Source: Saprospiraceae bacterium
GTDB lineage: Bacteria > Bacteroidota > Bacteroidia > Chitinophagales > Saprospiraceae
Length of the DNA stretch: 64,000 nt
Assembly (NCBI GenBank): GCA_016717655.1
Contig: JADKFC010000001.1
Location: forward strand, 186,001 to 250,000
Direction of reading: 5' to 3'
The translations under genes were made by a program, and so were the position numbers. The notes under the pieces are model-generated. The model saw only the letters and a list, made by a program, of their open reading frames with translations. It ran no database searches and was not told the origin of the DNA. Below are positions 1 to 9,681 of this stretch, piece after piece. The number at the start of each line of letters is the position of its first letter. Within the stretch, counting starts at the first letter, position 1.

Positions 1-104
1 TATAAATATATAACTGAAGACCTTATATGGGCCAAAATGCCATATTTTTCAGGTGATTTGAAATATTTTCATCATTTATTATTGTATAAGAATAAGATGT
101 AATA

Positions 105-112
105 TACATTTG
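105..112 (+). promoter_or_regulatory. -7 promoter box of the HU gene
   Basis: TACATTTG matches the Bacteroidota -7 consensus TAnnTTTG. It ends 42 bases before the HU start codon at 155, leaving a short 5' leader. This supports the ATG at 155 rather than the in-frame TTG at 110, which overlaps the box. Confidence 0.6.
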
Positions 113-154
113 CAGCGTTATTCAACATTACTTAATTTAATAAACCATATCACA

Positions 155-439
155 ATGAACAAAGGCGAAATGATCGATGCAGTAGCAGCTGCAGCTGGCA
201 TCACTAAAGGACAAGCCGGAGATGCAGTAAACACTGTATTTGACACTATCCAAAAAACCTTGAAAAAAGGAGACAAAGCACAATTTGTTGGTTTCGGTAC
301 ATTTTCAGTATCTAAAAGAGCTGCCAGAGAGGGAAGAAACCCACTTACTGGTAAGACCATCAAAATTGCTGCTAAGAACGTGGTTAAGTTCAAAGCAGGT
401 ACCGCTTTCTCTACCCTTGTAAACAAAAAAGGAAAATAA
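155..439 (+). CDS. hup: HU family DNA-binding protein
   Basis: Small histone-like protein of about 94 residues that binds and bends DNA as a dimer and helps compact the nucleoid. The N-terminal part (NKGEMIDAVAAAAGITKGQA) is the alpha-helical dimerisation region. The C-terminal part has the beta-arm core GRNPLTGKTIKI with the Arg-Asn-Pro tip that intercalates into the minor groove. Length is typical. The ATG at 155 is chosen because it begins the conserved MNKGEMIDA sequence and lies downstream of a -7 box. The gene stands alone, with its own promoter and a strong terminator just after the stop. Confidence 0.96.
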   Translation: MNKGEMIDAVAAAAGITKGQAGDAVNTVFDTIQKTLKKGDKAQFVGFGTFSVSKRAAREGRNPLTGKTIKIAAKNVVKFKAGTAFSTLVNKKGK

Positions 440-460
440 TCCTGACTTCAGGATTGTGAG

Positions 461-496
461 AAAAAAGGCAAACCGCAACAATGGTTTGCCTTTTTT
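461..496 (+). terminator. Rho-independent terminator after HU
   Basis: The arms GGCAAACC (467-474) and GGTTTGCC (483-490) form a perfect 8-bp stem with an 8-base loop, followed by six T residues and preceded by an A run. It starts 22 bases after the HU stop. The A run on the left could make it work in both directions. Confidence 0.9.
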
Positions 497-572
497 ATTT
501 CTGATTTACGGTTGCAAAGCCTTACCTTTACTTTTGGAATCATTGTTCCAAAATCACATCGTTTTTTGCCAA

Positions 573-580
573 TAACTTCG
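573..580 (+). promoter_or_regulatory. Possible -7 box of the transketolase genes
   Basis: TAACTTCG differs from TAnnTTTG at one position and ends 20 bases before the ATG at 601. No convincing -33 TTG lies at the usual distance, so this is tentative. Confidence 0.35.
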
Positions 581-600
581 TTTACTTTTATTTTATTTTT

Positions 601-1443
601 ATGGATAGGATAGCAGAATTACAATCAATCGCCAGTCAGGTGAGAAGAGATATCGTGAGGCAGGTGCATGCCTGCCAGAGTGGACACCCTGGTGGATCTT
701 TGGGCTGTGCTGATTTTTTAACTGCCTTGTATTTTGAGGTGATGGACCACGATCCGGCTTTTCAGATGAAGGGTAAAAACGAAGATGTGTTTTTCCTTTC
801 CAACGGGCACATTTCACCGGTATGGTATAGTGTATTGGCTAGGGCAGGGTACTTTCCGGTTGATGAATTAAAAACTTTTAGGCAACTGAATACTCGATTA
901 CAAGGACACCCCACAACCCATGAAGGACTGCCGGGCATCAGGGTAGCATCGGGTTCGCTTGGGCAAGGTATTTCTGTTGCCATTGGCATGGCGCTTGCCA
1001 AAAAGATGGATGGAGATCAAAAAAATATATTTGTGCTAACCGGTGATGGCGAATTGCAGGAAGGACAAGTGTGGGAGGCATTGATGTTTGCTGCTCATAA
1101 CAAGGTTGACAATTTGATTGCCACGGTAGATGTCAATGGCAGACAGATTGATGGAGATACGGATAAAGTATTGTCATTGGGATCACTGGAGGCCAAATTT
1201 TTAGCTTTCGGCTGGGAAGTAATTCACATGGAGGGCAATGACATGCAAAAAGTAGTGGCCGGCCTGCAACAGGCCAAGTCCCTTACTGGCAAAGGAAAGC
1301 CCATTGTTGTGCTAATGGCAACGGAGATGGGATATCCGGTTGATTTTATGGTGGGTTCCCACAAGTGGCATGGTGTAGCCCCAAATGATGAGCAGCTGGC
1401 AAGTGCCCTGGCTCAATTACCAGAAACACTGGGCGATTATTGA
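601..1443 (+). CDS. Transketolase, N-terminal subunit
   Basis: N-terminal half (280 residues) of a split transketolase of the non-oxidative pentose phosphate pathway, which moves two-carbon ketol units between sugar phosphates using thiamine diphosphate. Visible features are the GHPGGSLG segment near residue 28, which contributes to the active site, and the thiamine-diphosphate/metal motif starting GDGELQEG near residue 148. The C-terminal half is encoded by the next gene, whose ATG lies 20 bases after this stop. Split transketolases are common in Bacteroidota and archaea. The start is the first ATG after an AT-rich leader. Confidence 0.94.
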   Translation: MDRIAELQSIASQVRRDIVRQVHACQSGHPGGSLGCADFLTALYFEVMDHDPAFQMKGKNEDVFFLSNGHISPVWYSVLARAGYFPVDELKTFRQLNTRLQGHPTTHEGLPGIRVASGSLGQGISVAIGMALAKKMDGDQKNIFVLTGDGELQEGQVWEALMFAAHNKVDNLIATVDVNGRQIDGDTDKVLSLGSLEAKFLAFGWEVIHMEGNDMQKVVAGLQQAKSLTGKGKPIVVLMATEMGYPVDFMVGSHKWHGVAPNDEQLASALAQLPETLGDY

Positions 1444-1462
1444 TTTGACAAGACGGAAGAAT

Positions 1463-2416
1463 ATGTTTAATAATTTTGAAGTAAAAGGAAAAAAGGCAAC
1501 ACGCGACGGATTCGGTGATGGACTGTTTGAGGTGGGCCAAAATAATGACCAGGTAGTAGCACTTACTGCTGATCTGCTGGGGTCACTTAAAATGAATAAG
1601 TTTGCTGATACTTATCCCCATCGATTTATACAAACAGGAATTGCAGAGGCCAATATGATGGGTATAGCTGCTGGTTTGGCTACTGCGGGCAAAATCCCCT
1701 TTACAGGCACGTTTGCTAATTTTTCAACCGGAAGGGTGTATGATCAAATCAGGCAGAGCATAGCTTATTCTCATAAAAATGTAAAAATTTGTGCTTCTCA
1801 TGCCGGGTTGACGTTGGGGGAAGATGGTGCTACACACCAAATTCTGGAAGACCTTGGACTGATGAAAATGTTGCCAGGTATGACGGTCATCAATCCTTGT
1901 GATTACAATCAGACCAAGGCTGCTACCATGGCCATTGCTGAGCATTATGGTCCGGTTTATCTCAGATTTGGCAGGCCTTCCTGGCCCATCTTTATGCCCG
2001 AAAACGAGTTTGTTATCGGAAAGGGCATATTGATGAAAAGTGGGAGTGATGTTACCATTGTGGCAACGGGGCACCTGGTTTATACCGCCATGGAAGCCGC
2101 TACAGAACTAGAATCAGAAGGCATCAGTGTGGAGCTGATCAACATTCATACCATCAAACCACTTGACGAAGAAATAATTCTGGACAGTGTATCCAAAACT
2201 GGGTGCCTGGTAAGTTGTGAAGAACACCAGAGACACGGAGGTCTTGGAGACAGCATAGCCCAGTTACTTGGCAGGATGCACCCCTCACCTATGGAATATG
2301 TAGCTGTCAATGACAGCTTTGGTGAGAGTGGAGAGCCGGAAGCACTTTTAATCAAATATGGGCTAGGCAAAGAAAATATTGTGGCGGCCGCTAAAAAGGC
2401 CATTCAGCGATCTTAA
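1463..2416 (+). CDS. Transketolase, C-terminal subunit
   Basis: C-terminal half (317 residues) of the split transketolase, carrying the pyrimidine-binding and C-terminal domains. The segment TGIAEANMMGIAAGLA holds the conserved glutamate that activates the thiamine-diphosphate aminopyrimidine ring. The later EEHQRHGGLGDSIA is the usual C-domain motif. An upstream in-frame ATG at 1385 lies inside the N-subunit gene and gives a non-conserved extension, so the ATG at 1463 is preferred. The gene is co-transcribed with and depends on the N subunit. Confidence 0.94.
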   Translation: MFNNFEVKGKKATRDGFGDGLFEVGQNNDQVVALTADLLGSLKMNKFADTYPHRFIQTGIAEANMMGIAAGLATAGKIPFTGTFANFSTGRVYDQIRQSIAYSHKNVKICASHAGLTLGEDGATHQILEDLGLMKMLPGMTVINPCDYNQTKAATMAIAEHYGPVYLRFGRPSWPIFMPENEFVIGKGILMKSGSDVTIVATGHLVYTAMEAATELESEGISVELINIHTIKPLDEEIILDSVSKTGCLVSCEEHQRHGGLGDSIAQLLGRMHPSPMEYVAVNDSFGESGEPEALLIKYGLGKENIVAAAKKAIQRS

Positions 2417-2472
2417 TTGAGTTGTAAACATAATGTTTTGTTAACTATTTCAAGGTTTGATGAAGATTACCT

Positions 2473-2480
2473 TATCTTTG
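2473..2480 (+). promoter_or_regulatory. -7 box of the metal-efflux operon
   Basis: TATCTTTG is an exact TAnnTTTG box ending only four bases before the ATG at 2485. A TTTG at 2456-2459 could be the -33 element. The spacing predicts a leaderless or nearly leaderless transcript. Confidence 0.65.
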
Positions 2481-2484
2481 CAAA

Positions 2485-2868
2485 ATGAGGCAAACGATCG
2501 CAAAATCAATGCTGTGCATATTTTTACTGGCAGCCACCCCGATGGGTGAATTGCTCAAATTGCCTTTGCTTGTTCATCATTTGGTTACTCATTTGGAGGA
2601 AGAACCTGAGATGAGTTTAGCCGAATTTTTTAAAATGCATTACAATCAAGGCATCGTAATAGATGAAGATTATCACCAGGACATGCAGCTGCCCTTCAAG
2701 TCAGTACCATCCAATATATGTTTTATTTTGGGAGATATCCATGGTTTGCCCTTGATGGAAATGACACCAATGCCCGGCAAAATCGGTAAAGAAAAAATCA
2801 GGGTTATTACCCCCGATTTACCATCCTCCTTCTTATCCCGCATCTGGCAGCCGCCAAGATTGTCATAA
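2485..2868 (+). CDS. Small exported protein upstream of CzcA pump
   Basis: 127-residue protein with an N-terminal hydrophobic stretch (LCIFLLAATPMGELLKLPLL) that could be a signal peptide or anchor. A His/acidic segment follows (VHHLVTHLEEEPEMSLAEFF, then KMHYNQG). I do not recognise a characterised family, but small proteins with this LPLL-His-acidic-MHY pattern do occur just upstream of CzcA-type pumps in Bacteroidota. A periplasmic metal-binding or sensing role for the efflux operon is inference from the His residues and position. It is 132 bases upstream of czcA and has the promoter of the cluster. No Cys and no regulator domain are seen. Confidence 0.7.
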   Translation: MRQTIAKSMLCIFLLAATPMGELLKLPLLVHHLVTHLEEEPEMSLAEFFKMHYNQGIVIDEDYHQDMQLPFKSVPSNICFILGDIHGLPLMEMTPMPGKIGKEKIRVITPDLPSSFLSRIWQPPRLS

Positions 2869-3000
2869 TTCTTTTTTTAGATGTAAATAGGTTAATTTAG
2901 ACCAACGGTCTGAGTTACCTCATGTTTTATTTTTTTTGAATCACATTTTGCACATGTTACTCATAGGCAAAGATTCAATAACATTACATAAAAAGAAATT

Positions 3001-6000
3001 ATGTTAAACGCGATTATAAATTTTTCAATTCGAAATAAACTCATCATCGGCTTGTTTACCTTTGCCCTGATCTCTATTGGGATATATCAGGCCGGTAAAC
3101 TCCCTATTGATGCGGTTCCCGATATTACCAACAATCAGGTATTGGTGATTACCTCAGCACCTGCCTATGGGGCTGTAGACATTGAAAGGCTTATCACCTT
3201 TCCGATAGAACAGGCCAATAATAATATCAACGGACTGAGTGAAATCAGAAGTTTTTCAAGATCAGGGCTCTCCCTGGTTACCATGGTATTCAATGATGAT
3301 ATAGATGTGTATTGGGCAAGGCAGCAAGTATCAGAACGCCTGATGCAGATCCAACGGGAGATACCATCAGATGTAGATCCTCCTGCTTTGGGACCTGTAT
3401 CAACCGGTCTTGGTGAAATATACCAATATGTGGTCAGACCCAAGGAAGGTTATGAACACAAGTATGACGCTACGGCCTTGCGCACCATCCAGGATTGGAT
3501 CGTGAGAAGGCAGTTACTGGGAGTGAAAGGAGTGGCCGAAGTATCGAGTTTTGGAGGCAAGCTCAAACAATTTGAGGTGGCCCTCCATCCGGAAAAGCTG
3601 GCTGCTCATGGACTCACCATGGATGATGTGTACAAAGCTGTTCAGGAAAACAACCAAAACACAGGTGGTTCTTATTTGGAGCAAAACTCAGCTGTGTTGT
3701 TTATCCGAAGTGAGGGTTTGCTGAAAAACAGCAGAGAGGTAGAAATGATACCCCTTACCAGAGGAGTGGGCATTCCCTTGTTTTTAAAAGATGTGGCCGA
3801 AGTTTCCATCTCGCATGCTACGCGGTATGGGGCTGTCTGCTACAATGATCAGGGTGAAGTAGCCGGTGGCGTAGTTATGATGCTCAAGGGTGCCAATAGC
3901 AGCGAGGTTATTCACAATGTTAAGACGAGGATCGAAGACATCAAAAAATCATTGCCAGAGGGAGTTGAAATCGAAGCCTTCCTAGACAGGACCAAGATGG
4001 TGAGTAATGCCATAACAACGGTTGAGACCAATTTGCTGGAAGGGGCCTTGATTGTGATTTTTGTTTTGGTCATGTTTTTAGGTAACCTAAGAGCAGGCTT
4101 GGTAGTGGCTTCAGTAATACCATTGGCCATGTTGTTTGCCATCACTATGATGAACTTATTTGGGGTAAGTGGCAATCTCATGAGCCTGGGTGCGCTTGAC
4201 TTTGGATTGATAGTTGATGGTGCAGTTATCATTGTGGAGGCTGTGATGCACCAGCTTACCCATAGTAAACACTACAAGGATGTTAATCGGCTCACACCCC
4301 ATCAAATGGATACCGAGGTAAAATCGGCTGCAGGCAAAATGATGAACAGCGCTGTTTTTGGGCAGGTAATTATCCTGATTGTCTACCTCCCCATTTTTGC
4401 GTTGGAAGGTATCGAAGGCAAGATGTTTAAGCCCATGGCCCAAACCGTAACCTTTGCGCTTGTGGGGGCATTTATTTTGTCCCTGACCTATGTGCCTATG
4501 ATGAGTGCATGGGCCCTGAGTAAAAAAATAAATCACTCGCCCACACTATCTGACAAGGTGATGACAAGGATAGAAATAATTTTTCAGCGCACCCTGGAAT
4601 ATTTTATCAAAATGCCAAAGTTGGTGGTAGTTACTGCCTTTGCCATGTTTTTGGTCTCTCTGGTGGTACTTACCCGATTGGGAGGAGAATTTATTCCTGC
4701 ACTTGAAGAAGGAGATTTTGCGGTTGATACCCGGGTATTAACTGGCAGTTCACTCCAAACAACCATTGATGGCACCCAAGCTGCTGCTGGCATCTTATTA
4801 AAAAAGTTTCCAGAAGTTGAAAAAGTGGTGACCAAGATAGGAAGTGGAGAAGTGCCCACGGATCCAATGCCCATGGAAGCCAGCGACATGATGGTCATAC
4901 TAAAGGACAAAAAAGAATGGACCTCGGCCAAAACATTTGATGAATTGGCAGAAAAGATGGGGACTGCATTGCAAGATGTTCCCGGGATAACTGCCGGTTT
5001 CCAATATCCGGTGCAGATGCGATTCAATGAATTGATGACCGGTGCCCGACAGGATGTAGTGTGCAAAATATTTGGTGAAGATTTGGACACCTTATCTTTT
5101 TATGCAGACAGGTTGGGGTCCTTAGCTGGCAAGGTAGACGGAGCTCAAAACCTGTTTGTAGAAACAGTGACGGGAGTACCCCAAATTATCATCGACTATC
5201 AAAGGGAAAATTTGGCCCGTTATGGACTGACCATTGGAGAAGTGAATCAGTTGGTCAATATGGCTTTTGCCGGTAGACAGGCGGGTTTGGTGTATGAAGG
5301 AGAAAAAAGATTTTCATTGGTAGTAAGGTTGCACAAAGACCAGCGACAAAATCTCAACCATGTGAAATCACTTTTGGTGCCGGTAGCAGGAGGAGGCAAT
5401 GTGCCACTTTCTTATTTGGCAGATGTCAAAATTATCAATGGACCTAACCAAATACAGCGCGAGGATGCAAAAAGAAGAATTGTAGTTGGTTTCAATGTGA
5501 GGGGCAGAGATGTACAGAGCATGGTTGGTGAGTTGAAACAAAAAGTAGAAAAATCGCTTGACCTGCCACCAGGTTACTATATTACCTATGGGGGTGCCTT
5601 TGAAAACCTAAATAGAGCCAAAGCTCGTTTGGCGGTGGCAGTTCCCGTTTCACTTATCATGATTTTTGTCTTGTTGTTTTTTGCATTTAAATCGATCCGT
5701 CAAGGCTTACTCATTTTTTCATCCATTCCCTTATCTGCCATGGGAGGCATCCTCTTTCTTGCCATGAGGGGCATGCCATTTTCCATAAGCGCTGGTATTG
5801 GTTTCATCGCCCTTTTTGGAGTTGCCGTACTCAATGGCATTGTACTCATCTCTGAATTTAACCGATTGAGACAAGAAGGTTGGACAGATTTGAGAAGGAT
5901 TGTCATAATGGGTACCAAGGTGAGGCTAAGACCTGTTTTGATGACCGCTACCGTTGCTTCATTGGGCTTTTTGCCAATGGCACTCAGCAACGGGGCAGGA

Positions 6001-6156
6001 GCGGAAGTACAAAGACCACTGGCCACCGTTGTAATTGGGGGCCTCCTTGTTGCCACCTTCCTAACCCTGATAGTATTGCCATCACTTTATCTTTTGTTTG
6101 AAAAAGTGACCAAAGAGAAAGAAGATGAAACCGAACTTAAATACCATAATTCTTAA
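3001..6156 (+). CDS. czcA: CzcA-type heavy-metal efflux RND pump
   Basis: Inner-membrane proton-driven pump (1051 residues, normal for the family) that exports metal ions through a tripartite complex. It has an N-terminal transmembrane helix, two large periplasmic loops and two blocks of helices. Helix 4 carries D400-F-G-x3-D406-G-A-x4-E413, the proton-relay signature of pumps for divalent cations (Zn, Co, Cd, Ni), rather than the AVGAMVDA-type sequence of Cu/Ag pumps such as CusA. Exact metal cannot be told. It is the first large gene of the operon, with the TolC-like gene 3 bases after its stop and the adaptor next. The order A-C-B differs from the czcCBA order of Cupriavidus. Confidence 0.95.
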   Translation: MLNAIINFSIRNKLIIGLFTFALISIGIYQAGKLPIDAVPDITNNQVLVITSAPAYGAVDIERLITFPIEQANNNINGLSEIRSFSRSGLSLVTMVFNDDIDVYWARQQVSERLMQIQREIPSDVDPPALGPVSTGLGEIYQYVVRPKEGYEHKYDATALRTIQDWIVRRQLLGVKGVAEVSSFGGKLKQFEVALHPEKLAAHGLTMDDVYKAVQENNQNTGGSYLEQNSAVLFIRSEGLLKNSREVEMIPLTRGVGIPLFLKDVAEVSISHATRYGAVCYNDQGEVAGGVVMMLKGANSSEVIHNVKTRIEDIKKSLPEGVEIEAFLDRTKMVSNAITTVETNLLEGALIVIFVLVMFLGNLRAGLVVASVIPLAMLFAITMMNLFGVSGNLMSLGALDFGLIVDGAVIIVEAVMHQLTHSKHYKDVNRLTPHQMDTEVKSAAGKMMNSAVFGQVIILIVYLPIFALEGIEGKMFKPMAQTVTFALVGAFILSLTYVPMMSAWALSKKINHSPTLSDKVMTRIEIIFQRTLEYFIKMPKLVVVTAFAMFLVSLVVLTRLGGEFIPALEEGDFAVDTRVLTGSSLQTTIDGTQAAAGILLKKFPEVEKVVTKIGSGEVPTDPMPMEASDMMVILKDKKEWTSAKTFDELAEKMGTALQDVPGITAGFQYPVQMRFNELMTGARQDVVCKIFGEDLDTLSFYADRLGSLAGKVDGAQNLFVETVTGVPQIIIDYQRENLARYGLTIGEVNQLVNMAFAGRQAGLVYEGEKRFSLVVRLHKDQRQNLNHVKSLLVPVAGGGNVPLSYLADVKIINGPNQIQREDAKRRIVVGFNVRGRDVQSMVGELKQKVEKSLDLPPGYYITYGGAFENLNRAKARLAVAVPVSLIMIFVLLFFAFKSIRQGLLIFSSIPLSAMGGILFLAMRGMPFSISAGIGFIALFGVAVLNGIVLISEFNRLRQEGWTDLRRIVIMGTKVRLRPVLMTATVASLGFLPMALSNGAGAEVQRPLATVVIGGLLVATFLTLIVLPSLYLLFEKVTKEKEDETELKYHNS

Positions 6157-6159
6157 ATC

Positions 6160-7383
6160 ATGAAGATCAAAAAATATATGTATATAACTTGCCTGATTTT
6201 GAATTTGATTTTAATCAAATTTGCAGCAGCGCAAAGCCCTGTTACTTTGGAAGAGGCGTATAAAAGAGCCATCAACACCAGTCAGGCAGCAGGATTTTAC
6301 AGCTCAGTGATCCAATTGGCAGAGGCAGAAAGTAAGATGGGCGTTTCCTATCCTTTTTTGAACACCTTGGTGGAAGGAGGGCAGATCAACAGTGCCCTGG
6401 TGGATACCAAAATTACCTTCTCACAATCCGGATATTTTCCAGGTTATCACAAGGCTTTCAAAAATATGCAAGCAGGAAAACTGCAGCTTGCCATATCTGA
6501 AAAGCAGATGGGAGAATGGGAGGTTAAAAGATTTCTCTCCTCGCTTTACTTACAATACAGTTACTATCTTAAAGTATCTGATATTTACAGCAAACAAGAC
6601 AGTTTGTTCTCGCTCGCATTAGACAGGGCCAAAGAGCGTTTGTCTGCAGGAGAAACAGATGGCATAGAAGTAATGGAAGCAAGAGCTCAACTTACCCATG
6701 TTAAGAAAATGAAGATGGAAAGCCTGTCGGAACTAAAAGGTATAATAACCATGTTTAGATTGTGGATTGGAGGTGAGGGCATTCCCGATGTCTCTTCTAT
6801 AGCAGAGCAACAATGGTCATCTGCAAGTGAAGAGGCTGTGGTAACGGGGCATCCTTTGTTAAAGAAACTGGATGATGGGATCCAAATAGCTCAGATGGAA
6901 GGGTCGTGGAAAAAGGCTCAACTCAATCCTATGTGGACCCTGGCACTGTCCAATACTTCATTCAGAGGTACGGGTGCAGACGATAAAAAATACGATGTCG
7001 CCTCCCGTTTTACGAGTGTACAGCTGGGAGTTGGCATGCCAGTGTTTGGAAGACAGGGTAAAAAGCTTGCTGAAATAGCCAAGATGGCGACGCAAAGAGC
7101 TGAGACAGAAAAAACGATGAATGAGGCCCGCTTAAGAACAATGATAGCGATACAAAAGGAAAAATGGAATACAATCCAGCAGCAATATGCTGATTTTGAA
7201 AAAGAATCGCTGCCGCTGGCATCACAACTGCTGACCATTGCCCGCAATAAATTGGAAAGTGGAGAAATTGACTTTATGAAATATGCCTATATGACGGGTC
7301 AGGCGTATTCTCTTATGTTGGACCATGCATCATTGAAAAAACAATTGGATGAAGCGGGTCTTGAATATTATTTTGTTTATTAA
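6160..7383 (+). CDS. TolC-like outer-membrane channel of metal efflux
   Basis: Outer-membrane efflux protein (407 residues) expected to trimerise and form the exit duct of the tripartite pump. It has a signal peptide ending near residue 25 (KFAAAQS). The two repeats of long helical segments are rich in Gln, Glu, Lys and Ala, as in the CzcC/TolC family. Three bases separate it from czcA and 14 from the adaptor gene, which indicates one transcript. A second, unrelated TolC gene occurs at 54.3-55.7 kb in a different exporter. Confidence 0.88.
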   Translation: MKIKKYMYITCLILNLILIKFAAAQSPVTLEEAYKRAINTSQAAGFYSSVIQLAEAESKMGVSYPFLNTLVEGGQINSALVDTKITFSQSGYFPGYHKAFKNMQAGKLQLAISEKQMGEWEVKRFLSSLYLQYSYYLKVSDIYSKQDSLFSLALDRAKERLSAGETDGIEVMEARAQLTHVKKMKMESLSELKGIITMFRLWIGGEGIPDVSSIAEQQWSSASEEAVVTGHPLLKKLDDGIQIAQMEGSWKKAQLNPMWTLALSNTSFRGTGADDKKYDVASRFTSVQLGVGMPVFGRQGKKLAEIAKMATQRAETEKTMNEARLRTMIAIQKEKWNTIQQQYADFEKESLPLASQLLTIARNKLESGEIDFMKYAYMTGQAYSLMLDHASLKKQLDEAGLEYYFVY

Positions 7384-7397
7384 TTAAAATAGAAAGT

Positions 7398-8543
7398 ATG
7401 AAATTCAGATATATAATTTTTAAAGTGACTCTTTTATGGATGGGCATCACTTTTGTAGCGTGTAAAGAGAAGGTTCAGCCTGCCGCCGAGGTAGCAAAAT
7501 CGGAAGTGGTGGCACCAGCAGAAATCACTTTGACCAAAGCACAATTGGACAATGCAAAGCTCAGTTTTGTCCAGTTGCAAGAAAAAATGCTTCCGGTTGA
7601 AATTAATTTAAACGGCAAGGTGTTTACCCCGGCCAGTGAAAAGATTTCAGTGCATGTGCCGATGTCAGGTTATGTAAAATCACTGCCCTGGATCCAGGGA
7701 ATGTCAGTTAGAAAAGGGCAGGTAATTGCTGTGGTAGAGGATTTGGCTTATTTGCAAATCCAGCAGGATTATTTACAGGCTTTGTCGGCACTTGAGATGG
7801 CTGAAGGAGAATGGAATAGACAAAAACAATTATTGGCTACCAAGGCTACCAGTGAAAAATCCAATCTTGAAGCCAAGAACAACTTTCAAAGGCAAAAGAT
7901 TGAAGTAGCAGCCTTGCGGCAGAAGCTGAAGCTTATCCACATAGATCCGGCTACTTTGTCATCTGAGAAGCTGAGTTCAACCATCCAGCTAGTTTCTCCT
8001 GTCAATGGCTATGTGCAGGCTGTAAATAGTAATCTCGGTGATTATGTGAGTCCACAGGATGAATTGCTGACCATCGTTGCGGTCAACGAAGTAATGGTAT
8101 CTCTCAACGCATTTGAAAAAGATCTTCCAGGGCTAAAAACCGGACAAGCGGTGATTATCACATCACCTGGCACTGCTGGTAAACAATACCCTGCTGTGGT
8201 TACCCAATTGGGTAAATCGGTTAATGGACAGGGCAATGTAGAAGTGGTGTGTAAGGTAAAAGGCGGGTTGGGTCTTATTGAAGGTCAGTTTGTAACAGGT
8301 AAGCTTACCCTGCAATCAGGTATGGCACAAGTTTTACCTGAAAAGAGCCTCGTCCACTTTGAAGGCAAAGAATTTGTATTTTTGAAAGAGGGGGAATTGA
8401 AATTTACAATGGTAGAAATTGCAGCAGGGGCTCGCAACAATGACTGGGTCCAGATACAGAACACAGCTGATTTAAAGGGCAGGGAAGTGGTTGTTGAAGG
8501 TAGTTATACCTTACTCATGACCCTAAAAAATGTGGAAGAATAG
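7398..8543 (+). CDS. czcB: Periplasmic adaptor lipoprotein (HlyD/CzcB-like)
   Basis: Membrane-fusion protein (381 residues) that joins the RND pump to the outer-membrane channel. A lipobox FVAC places the lipidated Cys near residue 22. A lipoyl-like half motif (GYVKSLPWIQGMSVRKGQVI), a coiled-coil hairpin (about residues 120-180), the second lipoyl half (LVSPVNGYVQAV) and a beta-barrel domain follow. No N-terminal or C-terminal metal-chaperone extension of the CusF type is present. It is third in the operon, 47 bases before the VIT-type gene. Confidence 0.9.
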   Translation: MKFRYIIFKVTLLWMGITFVACKEKVQPAAEVAKSEVVAPAEITLTKAQLDNAKLSFVQLQEKMLPVEINLNGKVFTPASEKISVHVPMSGYVKSLPWIQGMSVRKGQVIAVVEDLAYLQIQQDYLQALSALEMAEGEWNRQKQLLATKATSEKSNLEAKNNFQRQKIEVAALRQKLKLIHIDPATLSSEKLSSTIQLVSPVNGYVQAVNSNLGDYVSPQDELLTIVAVNEVMVSLNAFEKDLPGLKTGQAVIITSPGTAGKQYPAVVTQLGKSVNGQGNVEVVCKVKGGLGLIEGQFVTGKLTLQSGMAQVLPEKSLVHFEGKEFVFLKEGELKFTMVEIAAGARNNDWVQIQNTADLKGREVVVEGSYTLLMTLKNVEE

Positions 8544-8590
8544 GAAATGTGGAGATTCACAGTTAATTTTAAAAGTACAAAAGGCAAGAA

Positions 8591-9681
8591 ATGAAATTGG
8601 AACAAATTCAAACCGAAGTTGATGCTTCCTATTTATACGGAATATTGGCTGATGCCGAGAAGGAAGAGACCATTGCTTCCATATTTAGAGAAATGAGTGA
8701 TATAGAGAAGGGCCATGCATTGGCCTTTCTCAAAAAATCAGGACTACCTCAACAGTTACCACCCCCGTCGATGAGGGCCAGGGTGCTAAAAACAATTGGG
8801 AAAGTTTTTGGCAATGATTACATCTTAGGGGTATTGATGGACACTGAAAAAAGGTTGGCAGGGTCAATTCAATCTTTGCGCGTTGCCACCGGAACGCAGC
8901 CATCTCTTTCTGATACGGCGCATGTTTCGATATTAAAAAATATTTTATCGGGCACTGGCAACACCCAAGGTTCTACCATCACCCGATTTGAGCAAAGACA
9001 CAAATCAGTTGGAGGTAATGCATTACGGGCAGCTGTACTAGGCGGAAACGATGGATTGGTATCCAATTTTAGTTTGATCATGGGTGTAGCCGGTGCAGCA
9101 GCCGGGCAAAAAGAAGTATTGTTGGCGGGCATGGCTGGTTTGCTGGCAGGAGCACTCTCCATGGCCCTGGGTGAGTGGATTTCAGTAAAGAGCTCGCAAG
9201 AGCTGTACGAAAACCAGATGGATCTTGAAATGGAGGAACTCGAACACAATCCGGAGGGGGAAAAAGAGAGCTCACCTTAATTTATGTTTCAAAAGGGGTA
9301 GAAAGGAAGGAAGCAGAAAAAATGGCAGAGCAGGCCATGCAGGATAAAAATGTTGCCCACCAAATCCTTGTCAAAGAGGAGTTGGGCATCAATGCAGAAG
9401 ACTTGCAAGGGTCTGCTATGGAGGCAGCTATTACCTCCTTTGTGCTTTTTGCTTTTGGCGCCATTCTACCTTTACTTCCTTATTTTTTTACCTCAGGTTT
9501 TCAGGCAATTTGGATCAGCGCCGTTGTGAGTGCAATGGGATTATTTGTGATTGGAGCGGCCATTACCCTTTTTACAGGTAAAAATGTATGGTATTCAGGA
9601 TTCAGGCAGGTAATTTTTGGACTGGCAGCTGCAGCAGTTACTTATGGAATTGGCAGCTTGATAGGTATATCACTGGGCTAG
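8591..9681 (+). pseudogene. Ferritin-like/VIT1-CCC1 transporter, frameshifted
   Basis: One gene seen as two frames (8591-9280 and on to 9681). The first 130 or so residues are a rubrerythrin/ferritin-like helical domain with Glu-rich helices (MSDIEKGHALAF). The second part is a VIT1/CCC1 membrane domain (GGNDGLVSNFSLIMGVAGA, then three more helices). This arrangement resembles membrane-bound ferritin MbfA, which exports iron or manganese. The frame breaks near 9256-9272, in GGGGG-AAAAA-GAGAG; adding one base gives a 363-residue protein that continues through ELTLIYVSKGVERKEAEKM. It follows the efflux operon by 47 bases and probably belongs to it. Confidence 0.85.
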
